DNA of 64,000 nt from Deltaproteobacteria bacterium (GCA_031285295.1 JAITWK010000039.1:62001-126000), one strand, 5' to 3'. Positions 44,984-53,527 are shown, counted from the stretch's first letter. Translations and numbers: made by a program. Notes: generated by a model not told the origin, from the letters alone.

Positions 44984-45179
44984 ATTCTGCCTCAGCTTCC
45001 GACAAATCCCATCCAGCAAGATATTCAGCGCCAAAAACCTCTTTGATGCCTTTGGCCACCCACGGAGTAAGCGGCTTTAATTTAGCTAGGCGTGCGGCTT
45101 CTTCGTGATCCCCACGAACATCCGCATCAAGTGACTGATATACGATGCTCATTCTTTCTTCATGCGTTAGTTGACTCAT
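44961..45179 (-). CDS. Unknown small acidic protein, first gene of operon
   Basis: The 72-residue product starts at the ATG at 45179 (MSQLTHEERMSIVYQSLDADV), with GAGGTG upstream, and ends EYGKDWLN. The composition is helical and acidic. Its stop lies 22 bp downstream of the start of the second gene, so the two overlap and are translated in a coupled way. This small-first arrangement is common in toxin-antitoxin and effector-immunity pairs but also in ordinary operons. I have no assignment. Confidence 0.7.
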   Translation of the reverse strand: MSQLTHEERMSIVYQSLDADVRGDHEEAARLAKLKPLTPWVAKGIKEVFGAEYLAGWDLSEAEAEYGKDWLN

Positions 45180-45260
45180 AAACACCTCACAAATTTTTGT
45201 TGCGCAACTCCCTATTTATATCCTGATGCGCCTAAGTAAACAAGGCCGAAAAACCGGGAC

Positions 45261-45287
45261 TTGACGCCAGACTCTCTTTGGCATAAT
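45261..45287 (+). promoter_or_regulatory. Candidate promoter of tRNA-Gly(CCC)
   Basis: TTGACG (45261-45266) and CATAAT (45282-45287) are 15 bp apart, a short but usable spacer, and the tRNA starts 22 nt after the -10 box. Confidence 0.55.
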
Positions 45288-45308
45288 TTCCGCTTTCGCC
45301 GAATATTT

Positions 45309-45383
45309 GCGGGAATAGTTCAACGGTAGAGCATCAGCTTCCCAAGCTGAGAGTTGCGGGTTCAAATCCCGTTTCCCGCTCCA
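45309..45383 (+). tRNA. tRNA-Gly, anticodon CCC
   Basis: A full cloverleaf is visible. The acceptor is GCGGGAA/TTCCCGC with the CCA end encoded, the D-arm holds AGTTCAACGGTAGA, the anticodon stem TCAGC/GCTGA has loop TTCCCAA, and the T-arm is GCGGG-TTCAAAT-CCCGT. The anticodon CCC reads GGG. It stands alone and is followed by two terminator-like hairpins. Confidence 0.95.
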
Positions 45384-45394
45384 GAGATTAAACC

Positions 45395-45434
45395 AGGCGC
45401 TACGAGACAATTAGTTTCGCAGCGCCTTTTTTTT
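45395..45434 (+). terminator. Terminator of tRNA-Gly(CCC)
   Basis: AGGCGCT (45395-45401) and AGCGCCT (45421-45427) form a stem, extended by further pairs, and are followed by eight T on the plus strand. Confidence 0.88.
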
Positions 45435-45454
45435 ATGAATCGCATAAATGCAAT

Positions 45455-45488
45455 GGCGCTGTAAGGTATAGTTTTTACGGCGCTTTTT
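45455..45488 (+). terminator. Second hairpin with T-tract
   Basis: GCGC-T-GTAA pairs with TTAC-G-GCGC across a 9-nt loop, and a seven-T run follows. It lies 60 bp after the first terminator and may be a back-up terminator or a relic. Confidence 0.6.
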
Positions 45489-45509
45489 TTATTCATTTGG
45501 AGTGTGACG

Positions 45510-45674
45510 ATGGGCAATTACGATTTTGAGGCATTGAAAAGTCTGGAGCAAAAAAGTCTCGCCAAGATGGAATTTCTGGCCGTCGAGGAAGACGTACGAG
45601 CCTTTTTAGCGCGTGGCTTTTCAAAGTCCACAGTTCACAAACACTTAACGGCCCAAGGTGCATTGCCTTGCTAG
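45510..45674 (+). CDS. 54-residue ORF resembling a truncated conjugation protein
   Basis: This short gene starts MGNYDFEALKSLEQKSLAKMEF and has a good ribosome site (GGAG, about seven nt before the ATG). The second half, VEEDVRAFLARGFSKSTVHKHLTAQGAL, resembles the N-terminal helix-turn-helix-like segment of TraK-type plasmid transfer proteins (usually of the form hxxLLxxGxsxxxixxxLxxxGxI). The match is from memory and only partial. The frame stops at TAG (45672-45674), exactly where the AGGCACTAC repeat begins, so it may be a fragment cut off by that repeat. It could equally be a small independent protein. Confidence 0.45.
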   Translation: MGNYDFEALKSLEQKSLAKMEFLAVEEDVRAFLARGFSKSTVHKHLTAQGALPC

Positions 45675-45713
45675 TGCCTTATTCTGATCACACCCTGTAG
45701 TGCCTGTTTTTTG
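45671..45713. repeat. AGGCACTAC repeat, third copy
   Basis: In reverse complement, CAGGCACTAC (45697-45706) preceded by an A-rich tract, and AAGGCACTAG (45671-45680), form a tandem pair with starts 26 bp apart, matching the arrangement at 40,623. It supplies the stop of the 54-residue ORF and fills the gap before the pirin stop. Confidence 0.6.
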
Positions 45714-45723
45714 TTATGTGCCG

Positions 45724-46491
45724 TTACCACATGGGCGCGTTATTCAGCGGCTTTTCCAGATTGAATTTTTTGAAGCAGTCATCGTCATAAGCCATTTCAA
45801 CGACAAAAAGGTGGCATCCTTCGCGGGTAGTAATGTTCACGCTTTCTTTGACGATTTCAAGGGCATCGCGCGTATTCAGGTGAATATCGCCAATATCCGC
45901 CCCGCCTTCCAGGCACACCAAGTAGGCCTGTCTGTCGCCACCGACCTTGAAGTCGATATTTTTGCCCGCGCTCAGAATTGTCGCATACACGTTAACATCC
46001 TGATGCACTTTAATCGGGGCGCTGTTTTCCTTGTTGTTGTAGCCCGTGGCGATTGGGAGCCATTTATTGAACCGGTCTTCCAGGGCGAAGCGATAGTCGC
46101 CGTAATTGGGTTTATAGCCGCGCTGATCCGGGAATATCCAAATCTGCATGAAGCGCAGCTCGTCTTTATCCTGCCAGTTATGCTCGCTGTGAAAAACTCC
46201 GGTCCCGGCCGACATGTACTGCGATTGCCCGCGCGTCAGAGTGTGGGCGTTGCCCATGCTGTCCTTGTGCGAAAGCTCGCCTTGCACCACATAGGAGATG
46301 ATCTCCATATCCTGATGCGGGTGGGTGCCAAAGCCTTCCTGCGGTTGAACGATATCGTCGTTGAAAACGCGCAGAACGCCAAAGCGGATATTTTGCGGGT
46401 TATGGTATTCCGCAAAGGAAAAATGGAAATGACTGTCCAGCCAGCCGTGCCGCCCACGCCCCATTTTTGTGTGATCAACATACTTAAGCAT
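45724..46491 (-). CDS. Pirin family protein (YhhW-like)
   Basis: Pirins are cupin-fold proteins. The bacterial YhhW type has quercetin dioxygenase activity, though natural roles vary. The 255-residue product has the N-terminal cupin metal ligands in GFGTHPHQDMEIISYVVQGELSHKDSMG and SAGTGVFHSEHN. The C-terminal cupin (VYATILSAGKNIDFKVGG) is present. A strong GGAGGT site lies eight nt before the ATG. It is a single gene, bounded by the dispersed repeat on one side and the tRNA-like repeat of the island on the other. Confidence 0.9.
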   Translation of the reverse strand: MLKYVDHTKMGRGRHGWLDSHFHFSFAEYHNPQNIRFGVLRVFNDDIVQPQEGFGTHPHQDMEIISYVVQGELSHKDSMGNAHTLTRGQSQYMSAGTGVFHSEHNWQDKDELRFMQIWIFPDQRGYKPNYGDYRFALEDRFNKWLPIATGYNNKENSAPIKVHQDVNVYATILSAGKNIDFKVGGDRQAYLVCLEGGADIGDIHLNTRDALEIVKESVNITTREGCHLFVVEMAYDDDCFKKFNLEKPLNNAPMW

Positions 46492-46605
46492 GATCTTGAC
46501 CTCCGGTAAATTCGGCGAATGCCGATTATTTTAGTCTTTAATTTACACTATGCCCGGATGACATCAACCCTTTTATTTTTAAAGATTTATTTAGCACAAA
46601 AAACG

Positions 46606-46666
46606 CAATCCCCACAAGGTTTTTACCTTGTGGGGATTGGTGGGAAATTCATTTGGAGCGGGAGAC
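46606..46666. repeat. Left direct repeat (att-like), partial tRNA-Gly copy
   Basis: These 61 bp repeat, with one missing G, the block at 48972-49033. The block consists of the tRNA operon terminator hairpin (AATCCCCACAAGG/CCTTGTGGGGATT), a short spacer and the last 13 bases of tRNA-Gly(GCC) including CCA. Beyond 46666 the identity stops. Next to it is a small inverted repeat TGGTTT-GA-AAACCA (46667-46680) where the T-arm would be. This is the geometry of an attachment site created by integration into the 3' end of a tRNA. Confidence 0.75.
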
Positions 46667-46685
46667 TGGTTTGAAAACCAACACA

Positions 46686-47111
46686 CTAACTGGCTTCTAT
46701 GGTCATTTCCTCATACGCCAAGGTAATGGACTCGATTGCCACCTCATTGCCATCCCCCTTGAACGATGGGCCTTCAATTTTTGTTGGCCAAGCCTTCAAG
46801 AGCTTCCAGGTCATTTTGGGCTTTCCTTCTTCATCAAGAAGGTTGATTGCCACATCCTTGCGTTCAAGTTTGTTGTGGTTTGTGGTAATCCATTGAAAAA
46901 ATTCGCTGTCAGCGGGGAAGATGCCCTTTTTCAAGGTCACGTCCGTCACTTTTGGGCGACCCGGCATTCTCATTTCTCCCAACTGTTTGCTCAGGCCGTC
47001 GCGATATCTGATGACCTCGTATTCCAAAGTAAGACCGTTCACTTCGGAAAAGCCGAGTTCCGCCCCGCCAAAAGACACTGAATACCGAAAATAAACCAGA
47101 GGATAGGCCAT
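46686..47111 (-). CDS. Contractile-tail inner tube protein (eCIS/T4 gp19-like)
   Basis: The 141-residue protein matches tail tube subunits of extracellular contractile injection systems and T4-like phages. It has YPLVYFRYSVSFGGAELGFSEVNGL, EYEVIRYRDG, KMPG-like RMPGRPKVTDVTLKKGIF, RKDVAINLLDEEGKP and the C-terminal AWPTKIEGPSFKGDGNEVAIESI, which is close to eCIS tube proteins as I recall them. AAGGAG lies eight nt before the ATG. It follows the sheath gene by 24 nt and ends 20 nt before the left repeat. A full system would have several tube paralogues, baseplate and spike. None is here. Confidence 0.85.
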   Translation of the reverse strand: MAYPLVYFRYSVSFGGAELGFSEVNGLTLEYEVIRYRDGLSKQLGEMRMPGRPKVTDVTLKKGIFPADSEFFQWITTNHNKLERKDVAINLLDEEGKPKMTWKLLKAWPTKIEGPSFKGDGNEVAIESITLAYEEMTIEAS

Positions 47112-47135
47112 GATATATGCTCCTTATGGCAGGAA

Positions 47136-48893
47136 TTATGATTGTTGCATCTTATGCGCAAACCGCAGGACGATAAATTCCGCAGGGCGCACAACAGCCA
47201 TGCCGATATCAATGAACAGACGCCCTTCAAGAATATCCTGCTCCGTCATGGTGCTGCCAAGCCCGACCGCCACATAAAAAGCTTCGGCTGGTGAAGCTCC
47301 GGCAAGTGCGCCTTCTTTCCACTTTTGCAGCAGATAATTGTCAATCATGGCCTTGAGTTTGACCCAGAGTGTGGCGTCATTCGGCTCAACAACCGTCCAA
47401 GAGGTCGCTCGACGGATAGATTCTTCAATCGTAAGAAAGAAACGCCGCACCGGAATGTAGCGCCATTCCAAGCTGTTGCCATCCAAGGTACGCGCCCCCC
47501 ACACCAGAACCCCCTGCCCGGGAAAAGAGCGTAAGGCATTGATGGATTTTCCGGCTACGGGATCGCTGTTCAGCGATTCCTGCATGGTCACTGTAATGGT
47601 CTGCGAGAGTCCCTTCACGTTTGAAAGACTGACATTTGCCGGGGCTTTCCATACGCCGCGCTGGCGATCTACATTGGCGTAAATGCCCGCTATGGCGGCA
47701 CTGGGCGGCTGCACCTGAACAGCCCCCTGCACTGCGGAAGCAATAGCCCGATAAACCGCGCTGCTGGATTCAAGTCCGTCAGAAAGACGTTGAATATTCA
47801 AGGAGATTCCATTTTCAATAAATTCATATACCTCCTTTTGCTTTTCAGGAGATTGCAAGGCTGCATCAGGAGTACTTATAGACAAGATTTTTTTGTGGTC
47901 TTCGATATATCGGCGCATCGCCGCTGAAAGCGTATTGTTGTTTTTTTCGGAACTTTCCGATGATTCAGTAAGGGATTTGAATGCCTCAGCAGTCAAGCTA
48001 TTGAATTTATCGATAGCTTTTTGCAGGCAGAACAAGTCGTGAAGGGCTGTTTCCAACGAGGCAATGGACGAAGCCGCCGCCGGATCAAGAATATGAAGCG
48101 TTAGCAAATTTTCAGGGGTATCGACAGACATACCGGCTTTGACAAGGCAGTGCCGGAAATGCTCATAGCGTACACCTGCTTTGACATCTGTGAGAATATA
48201 CGGCGTATAGGCTGCGCCATAGCTCAAATTCATGCTGCCAATATGGTCACGGAAATCCTGGCAGTTCTTTTTCCAGGCATCCATATTTGGACTGTGATTC
48301 CAATGCAGCAGGGTATTTTTACCATTTGTCGTTTCCGCGATATCTAAAATGGCAAAGCGATTATGCTGCTTCGCGCATTGGGCGAGAGCCGCCTGTTGCA
48401 CCGAAGGCAGACTGTCACCAAGAAACACCGCTTCCGGCATGACCAGCAACGTAACATCGTCTATGACTTCCAGCGACTTCAATGCATGCAGAAAGTCATC
48501 CTTGTCCGTGCTGTCTACGGCGATATTTTTGTAAGCGCCTATGGAGACAACAAAGCAGGAATCCCCGCCGTTTTTAAAATAGGTGTACACAGCCTGGTAA
48601 AGAAGGAAACGGCGTTTGAAGTGCACCGCTTCCACATTTTGAAAGCGTCCGCTTGCATCTGTACGGATTTCCACCGCTTCCAGATCAATAGGTGCTTCAC
48701 GCCCAAAGCGAGTCTCAAAATCTTTGAATGAAGCGACAGGTTCCGGAACACCTGTCAAATCGCGCCCGTCATAGTGCGTTTTTTCTGTATAGCCGATAAA
48801 GGCCGGAACAGCCGATGCCACCTCTACAACAACGCCGGGAAGCGTGGAAATTTCCTGCACATAGACGCCCGGAGTCAGATAATTGCCTGTCAT
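47136..48893 (-). CDS. Contractile-tail sheath protein (eCIS-like)
   Basis: The 585-residue sheath would surround the tube and contract to drive it through a membrane. The N-terminus NYLTPGVYVQEISTLPGVVVEVASAVPAFIGYTE and the C-terminal third (GVWKAPANVSLSNVKGL, GKSINALRSFPGQGVLVWGARTLDG, WRYIPVRRFFLTIEESIRRAT, EGRLFIDIGMAVVRPAEFIVLRFAHKM) are eCIS-type hallmarks. Residues about 285-375 form a variable helical insert rich in Ser, Glu and Lys. AAGGAG precedes the ATG by seven nt. The reading frame is intact. The gene precedes the tube gene, and no other tail gene is present. Confidence 0.88.
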   Translation of the reverse strand: MTGNYLTPGVYVQEISTLPGVVVEVASAVPAFIGYTEKTHYDGRDLTGVPEPVASFKDFETRFGREAPIDLEAVEIRTDASGRFQNVEAVHFKRRFLLYQAVYTYFKNGGDSCFVVSIGAYKNIAVDSTDKDDFLHALKSLEVIDDVTLLVMPEAVFLGDSLPSVQQAALAQCAKQHNRFAILDIAETTNGKNTLLHWNHSPNMDAWKKNCQDFRDHIGSMNLSYGAAYTPYILTDVKAGVRYEHFRHCLVKAGMSVDTPENLLTLHILDPAAASSIASLETALHDLFCLQKAIDKFNSLTAEAFKSLTESSESSEKNNNTLSAAMRRYIEDHKKILSISTPDAALQSPEKQKEVYEFIENGISLNIQRLSDGLESSSAVYRAIASAVQGAVQVQPPSAAIAGIYANVDRQRGVWKAPANVSLSNVKGLSQTITVTMQESLNSDPVAGKSINALRSFPGQGVLVWGARTLDGNSLEWRYIPVRRFFLTIEESIRRATSWTVVEPNDATLWVKLKAMIDNYLLQKWKEGALAGASPAEAFYVAVGLGSTMTEQDILEGRLFIDIGMAVVRPAEFIVLRFAHKMQQS

Positions 48894-48971
48894 GGAGGCT
48901 CTCCTTATCGCAGAGTTTTGGAGTACTTATTTTTGCAAATAAACGCGGGTTTGTCATCGGCCATAAAAACA

Positions 48972-49095
<124 letters not shown>

Positions 49096-49101
49096 TTATT
49101 C

Positions 49102-49175
<74 letters not shown>

Positions 49176-49197
49176 AGAAGCGCGATTTGAAAAATTC

Positions 49198-49272
<75 letters not shown>

Positions 49273-49286
49273 TCGAGAGATGAATC

Positions 49287-49315
49287 GTTTAAGCCAAATA
49301 CCCCGGATCTGTCAA
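49287..49315 (-). promoter_or_regulatory. Candidate promoter of the tRNA operon
   Basis: A perfect TTGACA (49310-49315) and TTAAAC (49287-49292) are 17 bp apart on the minus strand, with A/T-rich DNA upstream. The -10 box is a weak match. Confidence 0.55.
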
Positions 49316-49436
49316 TAACAATATTTTGTATTTTTTTGCTTTACTATGCTCACTCTTTGTTTTAACACTACTGGGTTGATGTGGAAAGGTACTGGCAGAA
49401 CAGTTACAAGGATCTTGCCGGCCCCAGGAGGCTTTT

Positions 49437-49799
49437 GTGGAACAGAAGGATGTGGAATATTTCAGGGAATTACTGAATGAGATGCTGGTGGAGGCGCTCA
49501 AGCAGTCGGACAGCACCATTGAGGACATGACCGACAGCAACGAGCTTTGCGCCGACCCGGCTGACCGCGCCACCGTCGAATCTGACCGCGCTTTCACTTT
49601 GCGCATCCGTGACCGTGAGCGTAAGCTGATCAAAAAAATCAATGGCGCTATCGGGCGTATTGAGGACGGCAGCTATGGCATTTGCGAGGAATGCGGCGAT
49701 GAAATAGGCGTGCCGCGCCTTAAAGCCAGGCCGGTCACCAAGCTTTGCATCAATTGCAAAAGCAAACAGGAAGAAGACGAGCAACTGCGCGGCGATTGA
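49437..49799 (+). CDS. dksA: DksA/TraR family zinc-finger regulator
   Basis: DksA binds the RNA polymerase secondary channel and, with ppGpp, tunes rRNA and amino-acid promoters. The 120-residue protein starts at a GTG with AGGAGG five nt upstream. It has a coiled-coil N-terminal part with acidic tip residues (NELCADPADRATVESDRAF) and the C4 zinc finger CEECGDEIG and CINCK. The tip motif DPAD differs slightly from the E. coli DxxDxA pattern but keeps acidic residues. It lies next to the tRNA operon, divergently transcribed. Confidence 0.9.
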   Translation: MEQKDVEYFRELLNEMLVEALKQSDSTIEDMTDSNELCADPADRATVESDRAFTLRIRDRERKLIKKINGAIGRIEDGSYGICEECGDEIGVPRLKARPVTKLCINCKSKQEEDEQLRGD

Positions 49800-49826
49800 T
49801 TTCGCTCGGGCGGATACAAGCTTTTT

Positions 49827-49865
49827 AAGGGCAAAAAGCCGCGCGCTTTTTCGCCCTTTTTTTAT
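49827..49865 (+). terminator. Terminator after dksA
   Basis: AAGGGC-AAAAAGC pairs with GCTTTTT-GCCCTT with a one-base bulge, followed by a T-tract on the plus strand. Confidence 0.88.
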
Positions 49866-49963
49866 TTTCAGGAAATACTGATTGGTTGTCCCGTATAGGC
49901 TTTTGCCGAGCAGGGGCAGTAGGGTTCATGAGTTTTAATACGGAGCCATACCCGGAGGCTGGC

Positions 49964-51679
49964 ATGGATTCGCACGTATTTCGGCTGCTGGCCCTGGAAT
50001 TGGCCGTCTTTATGAGCGGCGGGCGGGTGGAAAAAGTCCATAGCCCGGCTCCCGGTTTGCTCTGCCTGAGTATTTTTAATCACGGCCTTAAACGCGTGGT
50101 AGTGCTACGGCACCGCAAAACCTATCATAGCGGTCTGGCGGCACAGGATCGGCTGTCCAGTCTGCGCGGCGGTACTGCGGGGGGCGCGGAACCGGCCCTT
50201 TACCTTACAGAACGCAAGCTGCCCAACCCGCAAAAACCCTCCACTCTGGTAATGACCCTGCGCAAACACATACAGGGGCACAGGCTTGGCGCGGTAGCGC
50301 ATGATTGGGTAGAGCGGCGCATATTTTTTGGGGTGCCACAGGCCAATAGTTTGCCGCTTTGGCTTTGTTTAGATCTTATAGGTGGCCCCAGCCTTCACCT
50401 CGAGTTGCCGGAAATTGCCGCGCCAGTTTGGCCGAACTGGAATGACGCAGACCTATGGCGCGTTTATCCTGTACTTACGCCCCTGCTGCGTAAAAGCCTT
50501 GCTGCCCTGGCCGTTTCCGACCCGCTGGAAGCGGCGGCTTTGCTTGGCGATTTGCGTCTGGAAGCCGAGCAGGAGCAAGGCCGCCTTTATTGTTACGCTT
50601 TGCCGGATTCATCAATTTTATCCAATGCCCGGCAATCTTCTGATATTGCTGGCGTTTCGCAGCTTTTAAGCGCCTGGCCGCTACCGCCGCAGGTTTGCGG
50701 TAACATGATTCCGGGCGAGGAAATTCAAACCTCTGTATCCGCTTATCCTTGCCTGGAAGCCGCCAGACAGCTTTACGAGCCCAAAATTCTTGCTATTTCC
50801 GGGTTGGGGGGCGATCCGCAAGCCGAACGCGAGACTGTGAAAAGTGTAGCCCAGGCGCAAAAGCGTCTGGAGCGCACCTTGCTCAAGTTGGATCAGGAAG
50901 AGTTACGCCTGCGCGGGCTGGCGGAGTTACGCCGTCAGGCCATCGTTTTGCAGAGTCAGCTTTGGCGTTACGCCCCGGATGAGCGCCTGGACAGGATTTG
51001 CCTGAACGCTCAGGAAAGCCCGGATGGTCAGGCTTATGAGATCAAGCTGGATCCCCTGAAAAGCGTGCGTGAGAATATGGCCGAGCTGTTCCGGCAGTCG
51101 GATCGCGGGGTGCGTGGTCTGGCTATGCTGGCTGACAGAAGAGGCAAACTGACAGCGGAATTGGCTGAGTTGCGGGAGGGAGGCTTGCCGCCTGGCATCC
51201 CTGTTGCGCCTGCTGCTAAAGACAAAAAAGTTGTCAAAGCGGGGCAGGGCAGTCAGGCAGATGCGGTTGGCAAGCTGGTGCAGCGTTTTGTTTCTTCCGA
51301 TGGCTTTGTTATTTTGCGCGGCCGCAGCGCTTTGGGCAATCAGGCCATGCTCAAGGTTGCCAGGCCGCATGATATCTGGCTGCATGTTCAGGGTGGCCCC
51401 AGCGCTCATGTGCTGATTCGGCGCGACAATTTGGGAGTTGAGATACCGGATAATACGCTGCGCGAGGCCGCCATGCTTTCCGCCGTAAAAAGCTGGCGCA
51501 AGGCCGAGGCCAAAGCCGAAGTTATTACGGCGCTGGCGCGGGATGTGCGCCCCGTAAAGGGCGGCGCTCCCGGTTCGGTGCTGGTGGATAAACTGCTGGG
51601 TAGCCTGATGGTACCGGTGGTTCATGGGCTGGAGGCGGAGTTGGCAAATCGGGCGAAAGACGGAAAAATTATGTATTAA
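49964..51679 (+). CDS. NFACT family protein (RqcH/FbpA-like)
   Basis: NFACT proteins act in ribosome-associated quality control. RqcH adds alanine tails to stalled chains on 50S particles. The start at 49964 (MDSHVFRLLALELAVFMSGGRVEKV) has GGAGG five nt upstream. Earlier in-frame starts at 49886 and 49928 are less likely. The 571-residue product has the NFACT-N domain (LTERKLPNPQKPSTLVMTLRKHIQGHRL), a coiled-coil middle, and the NFACT-R domain with HDIWLHVQGGPSAHVLIRRD. The canonical N-terminal DR motif is not obvious, so tailing activity is uncertain. Confidence 0.85.
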   Translation: MDSHVFRLLALELAVFMSGGRVEKVHSPAPGLLCLSIFNHGLKRVVVLRHRKTYHSGLAAQDRLSSLRGGTAGGAEPALYLTERKLPNPQKPSTLVMTLRKHIQGHRLGAVAHDWVERRIFFGVPQANSLPLWLCLDLIGGPSLHLELPEIAAPVWPNWNDADLWRVYPVLTPLLRKSLAALAVSDPLEAAALLGDLRLEAEQEQGRLYCYALPDSSILSNARQSSDIAGVSQLLSAWPLPPQVCGNMIPGEEIQTSVSAYPCLEAARQLYEPKILAISGLGGDPQAERETVKSVAQAQKRLERTLLKLDQEELRLRGLAELRRQAIVLQSQLWRYAPDERLDRICLNAQESPDGQAYEIKLDPLKSVRENMAELFRQSDRGVRGLAMLADRRGKLTAELAELREGGLPPGIPVAPAAKDKKVVKAGQGSQADAVGKLVQRFVSSDGFVILRGRSALGNQAMLKVARPHDIWLHVQGGPSAHVLIRRDNLGVEIPDNTLREAAMLSAVKSWRKAEAKAEVITALARDVRPVKGGAPGSVLVDKLLGSLMVPVVHGLEAELANRAKDGKIMY

Positions 51680-51691
51680 TAATTTGTGGGT

Positions 51692-51743
51692 GCAGGGGGC
51701 CATTGCCCCCTGCCAGGGGGTATGGGGGACAGCGTCCCCCATA
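51692..51743. repeat. Two strong hairpins between NFACT and glnS genes
   Basis: GCAGGGGGC/GCCCCCTGC (51692-51713) and TATGGGGGAC/GTCCCCCATA (51721-51743) lie end to end between convergent genes. Neither has a T-tract. G-rich paired hairpins of this style recur in many Desulfovibrio-type intergenic regions as I recall. They may act as terminators or RNA-stabilising elements. Confidence 0.65.
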
Positions 51744-51757
51744 AAGCGTTATTCAGT

Positions 51758-53467
51758 TTACTTGGCCGCGATTTTAGCCCAGGTATCCTTCAAGCCGACA
51801 ATGCGGTTAAAAATTTTACGTTCCGCTGTGGAATCCGGGTCAACGGAGAAATAACCCAGGCGCTCGAACTGTACCCGATCGCCCGGCTTGTAAGCGGCCA
51901 GGGCCGGTTCCATCCAGGCTTCGGCAACACTCAGCGAATCCGGGTTGAGGTTGGTGGTGAAGTCCTGCCCTTCGGCCAAGCCTTCTTCCGGATCATCCTG
52001 AGTAAAGAGGCGGTCATAAAGGCGGGCCTCGGCCTTGACGGCGTGCCGGGCGGAAACCCAGTGCAGGGTGCCTTTAACCTTGCGGCCATCCGGGGTGCCG
52101 CCGCCCTTGCTTTCCGGGTCATAAGTGCAAATCAGGGCAACGATGTTGCCGTTAGCGTCTTTTTGTACTTCCTTGCAGGTAAGGTAGTAGGCGTAGCGCA
52201 GCCGTACTTCCTTGCCGGGGGCCAGACGGTGGAACTTGGAGGGCGGATTTTCCATAAAATCGTCGCGCTCGATCAAGAGTTCACGGCAGAAGGGAACCTT
52301 GCGGCTGCCCTGATCCGGATCTTCCGGGTTAAGCGGCATCTCGAACCAGTCTACCTGATTTTCCGGATAATTTTCGATAATCACTTTCACCGGGTTCAGC
52401 ACGGCCATGAGCCGGGGCGCGATTTTATTCAGATGCTCGCGCACGCAAAATTCCAGCAGGCTATATTCGACGCGGCTGTTAGCGCGTGAAACCCCGATGC
52501 GTTCACAGAAGTCGCGGATGGCTTCCGGCGTGTACCCACGGCGGCGCAGTCCGCAAATTGTGGGCAGTCGCGGGTCATCCCAACCGGCCACATGCTTTTG
52601 CGTAACCAGTTGAATGAGTTTGCGCTTGGAAAGCAGGGTGCCGTTCATGTTCAGGCGGGCAAACTCCGTCTGCTGCGAAGGGAAAAGGCCAAGGGTACGC
52701 AGCACCCAGTCATAAAGTTCGCGGTTGTTTTCAAATTCCAGGCTGCACAGCGAATAATTTACGTGCTCGGTGGAGTCGGAAATGCAGTGCGTGAAATCGT
52801 ACATGGGGTAAATGCACCACTTGTCGCCGGTGCGGTGGTGATGCGCGTGACGGATGCGGTAAAGCACCGGGTCGCGCATAACCACGTTGGGCGAGGCCAT
52901 GTCTATTTTGGCACGCAGCACGAGCGCTCCGTCCGGAAATTCCCCGGCTTTCATGCGCCGGAACAGATCCAGGCTTTCCGCCACCGCGCGTTCGCGGTAA
53001 GGGCTGTCTTTTCCCGGTTCGGTAAGCGTGCCGCGCGTGGCCTGAATTTCTTCGGCGCTCTGGCTGTCAACATAGGCTTTGCCCATGCTTATGAGCTGTT
53101 CGGCAAGTTCGTAGAGGCGTTCAAAGTAGTCCGAGGCGTAGCGGGCTTCGCCGTTCCACTCAAAGCCCAGCCAGCGCACGTCTTCCTGAATGGCGTCAAC
53201 GTATTCGGTATCTTCCTTGACCGGGTTGGTATCGTCAAAGCGCAGGTTGCACTTGCCGCCGTATTCTTTGGCAATACCAAAGTTCAGGCAGATGGATTTG
53301 GCGTGCCCGATGTGCAGATAACCGTTTGGTTCGGGTGGGAAGCGGGTCTGAATGCTTTGCGGGTCCAGGCCGTCTTTGATTGCCAGATCTATTTTATTGC
53401 GGATGAAATCTTTACCGACTGTTTTTTCAGCAGGCTTGTCTGCGGCGTTGGCGGCTTCCATGTTCAT
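51758..53467 (-). CDS. glnS: Glutaminyl-tRNA synthetase
   Basis: GlnRS charges tRNA-Gln directly with glutamine, so this organism may need no GatCAB route for Gln. The 569-residue class I enzyme has the HIGH motif in [12 protein letters not shown], the KMSKS equivalent LLSKRKL, and the GlnRS signature [15 protein letters not shown]. The anticodon-binding domain follows ([20 protein letters not shown]). Two closely spaced ATG codons are possible starts. The upstream one has GAGGG before it. The MFS gene upstream reads in the same direction. Confidence 0.95.
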   Translation of the reverse strand: MNMEAANAADKPAEKTVGKDFIRNKIDLAIKDGLDPQSIQTRFPPEPNGYLHIGHAKSICLNFGIAKEYGGKCNLRFDDTNPVKEDTEYVDAIQEDVRWLGFEWNGEARYASDYFERLYELAEQLISMGKAYVDSQSAEEIQATRGTLTEPGKDSPYRERAVAESLDLFRRMKAGEFPDGALVLRAKIDMASPNVVMRDPVLYRIRHAHHHRTGDKWCIYPMYDFTHCISDSTEHVNYSLCSLEFENNRELYDWVLRTLGLFPSQQTEFARLNMNGTLLSKRKLIQLVTQKHVAGWDDPRLPTICGLRRRGYTPEAIRDFCERIGVSRANSRVEYSLLEFCVREHLNKIAPRLMAVLNPVKVIIENYPENQVDWFEMPLNPEDPDQGSRKVPFCRELLIERDDFMENPPSKFHRLAPGKEVRLRYAYYLTCKEVQKDANGNIVALICTYDPESKGGGTPDGRKVKGTLHWVSARHAVKAEARLYDRLFTQDDPEEGLAEGQDFTTNLNPDSLSVAEAWMEPALAAYKPGDRVQFERLGYFSVDPDSTAERKIFNRIVGLKDTWAKIAAK

Positions 53468-53527
53468 ATTTCAGACCCTCGTTTGTTTACTTGAATTGCT
53501 GAACTTACATGGCATGGCAACCGCAAG

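Noticed and set aside
46686-48893. Type VI secretion sheath (TssB/TssC)
   Set aside because: TssB and TssC are two separate sheath proteins with different sequence. This single 585-residue sheath and the gp19-like tube have eCIS/phage hallmarks.
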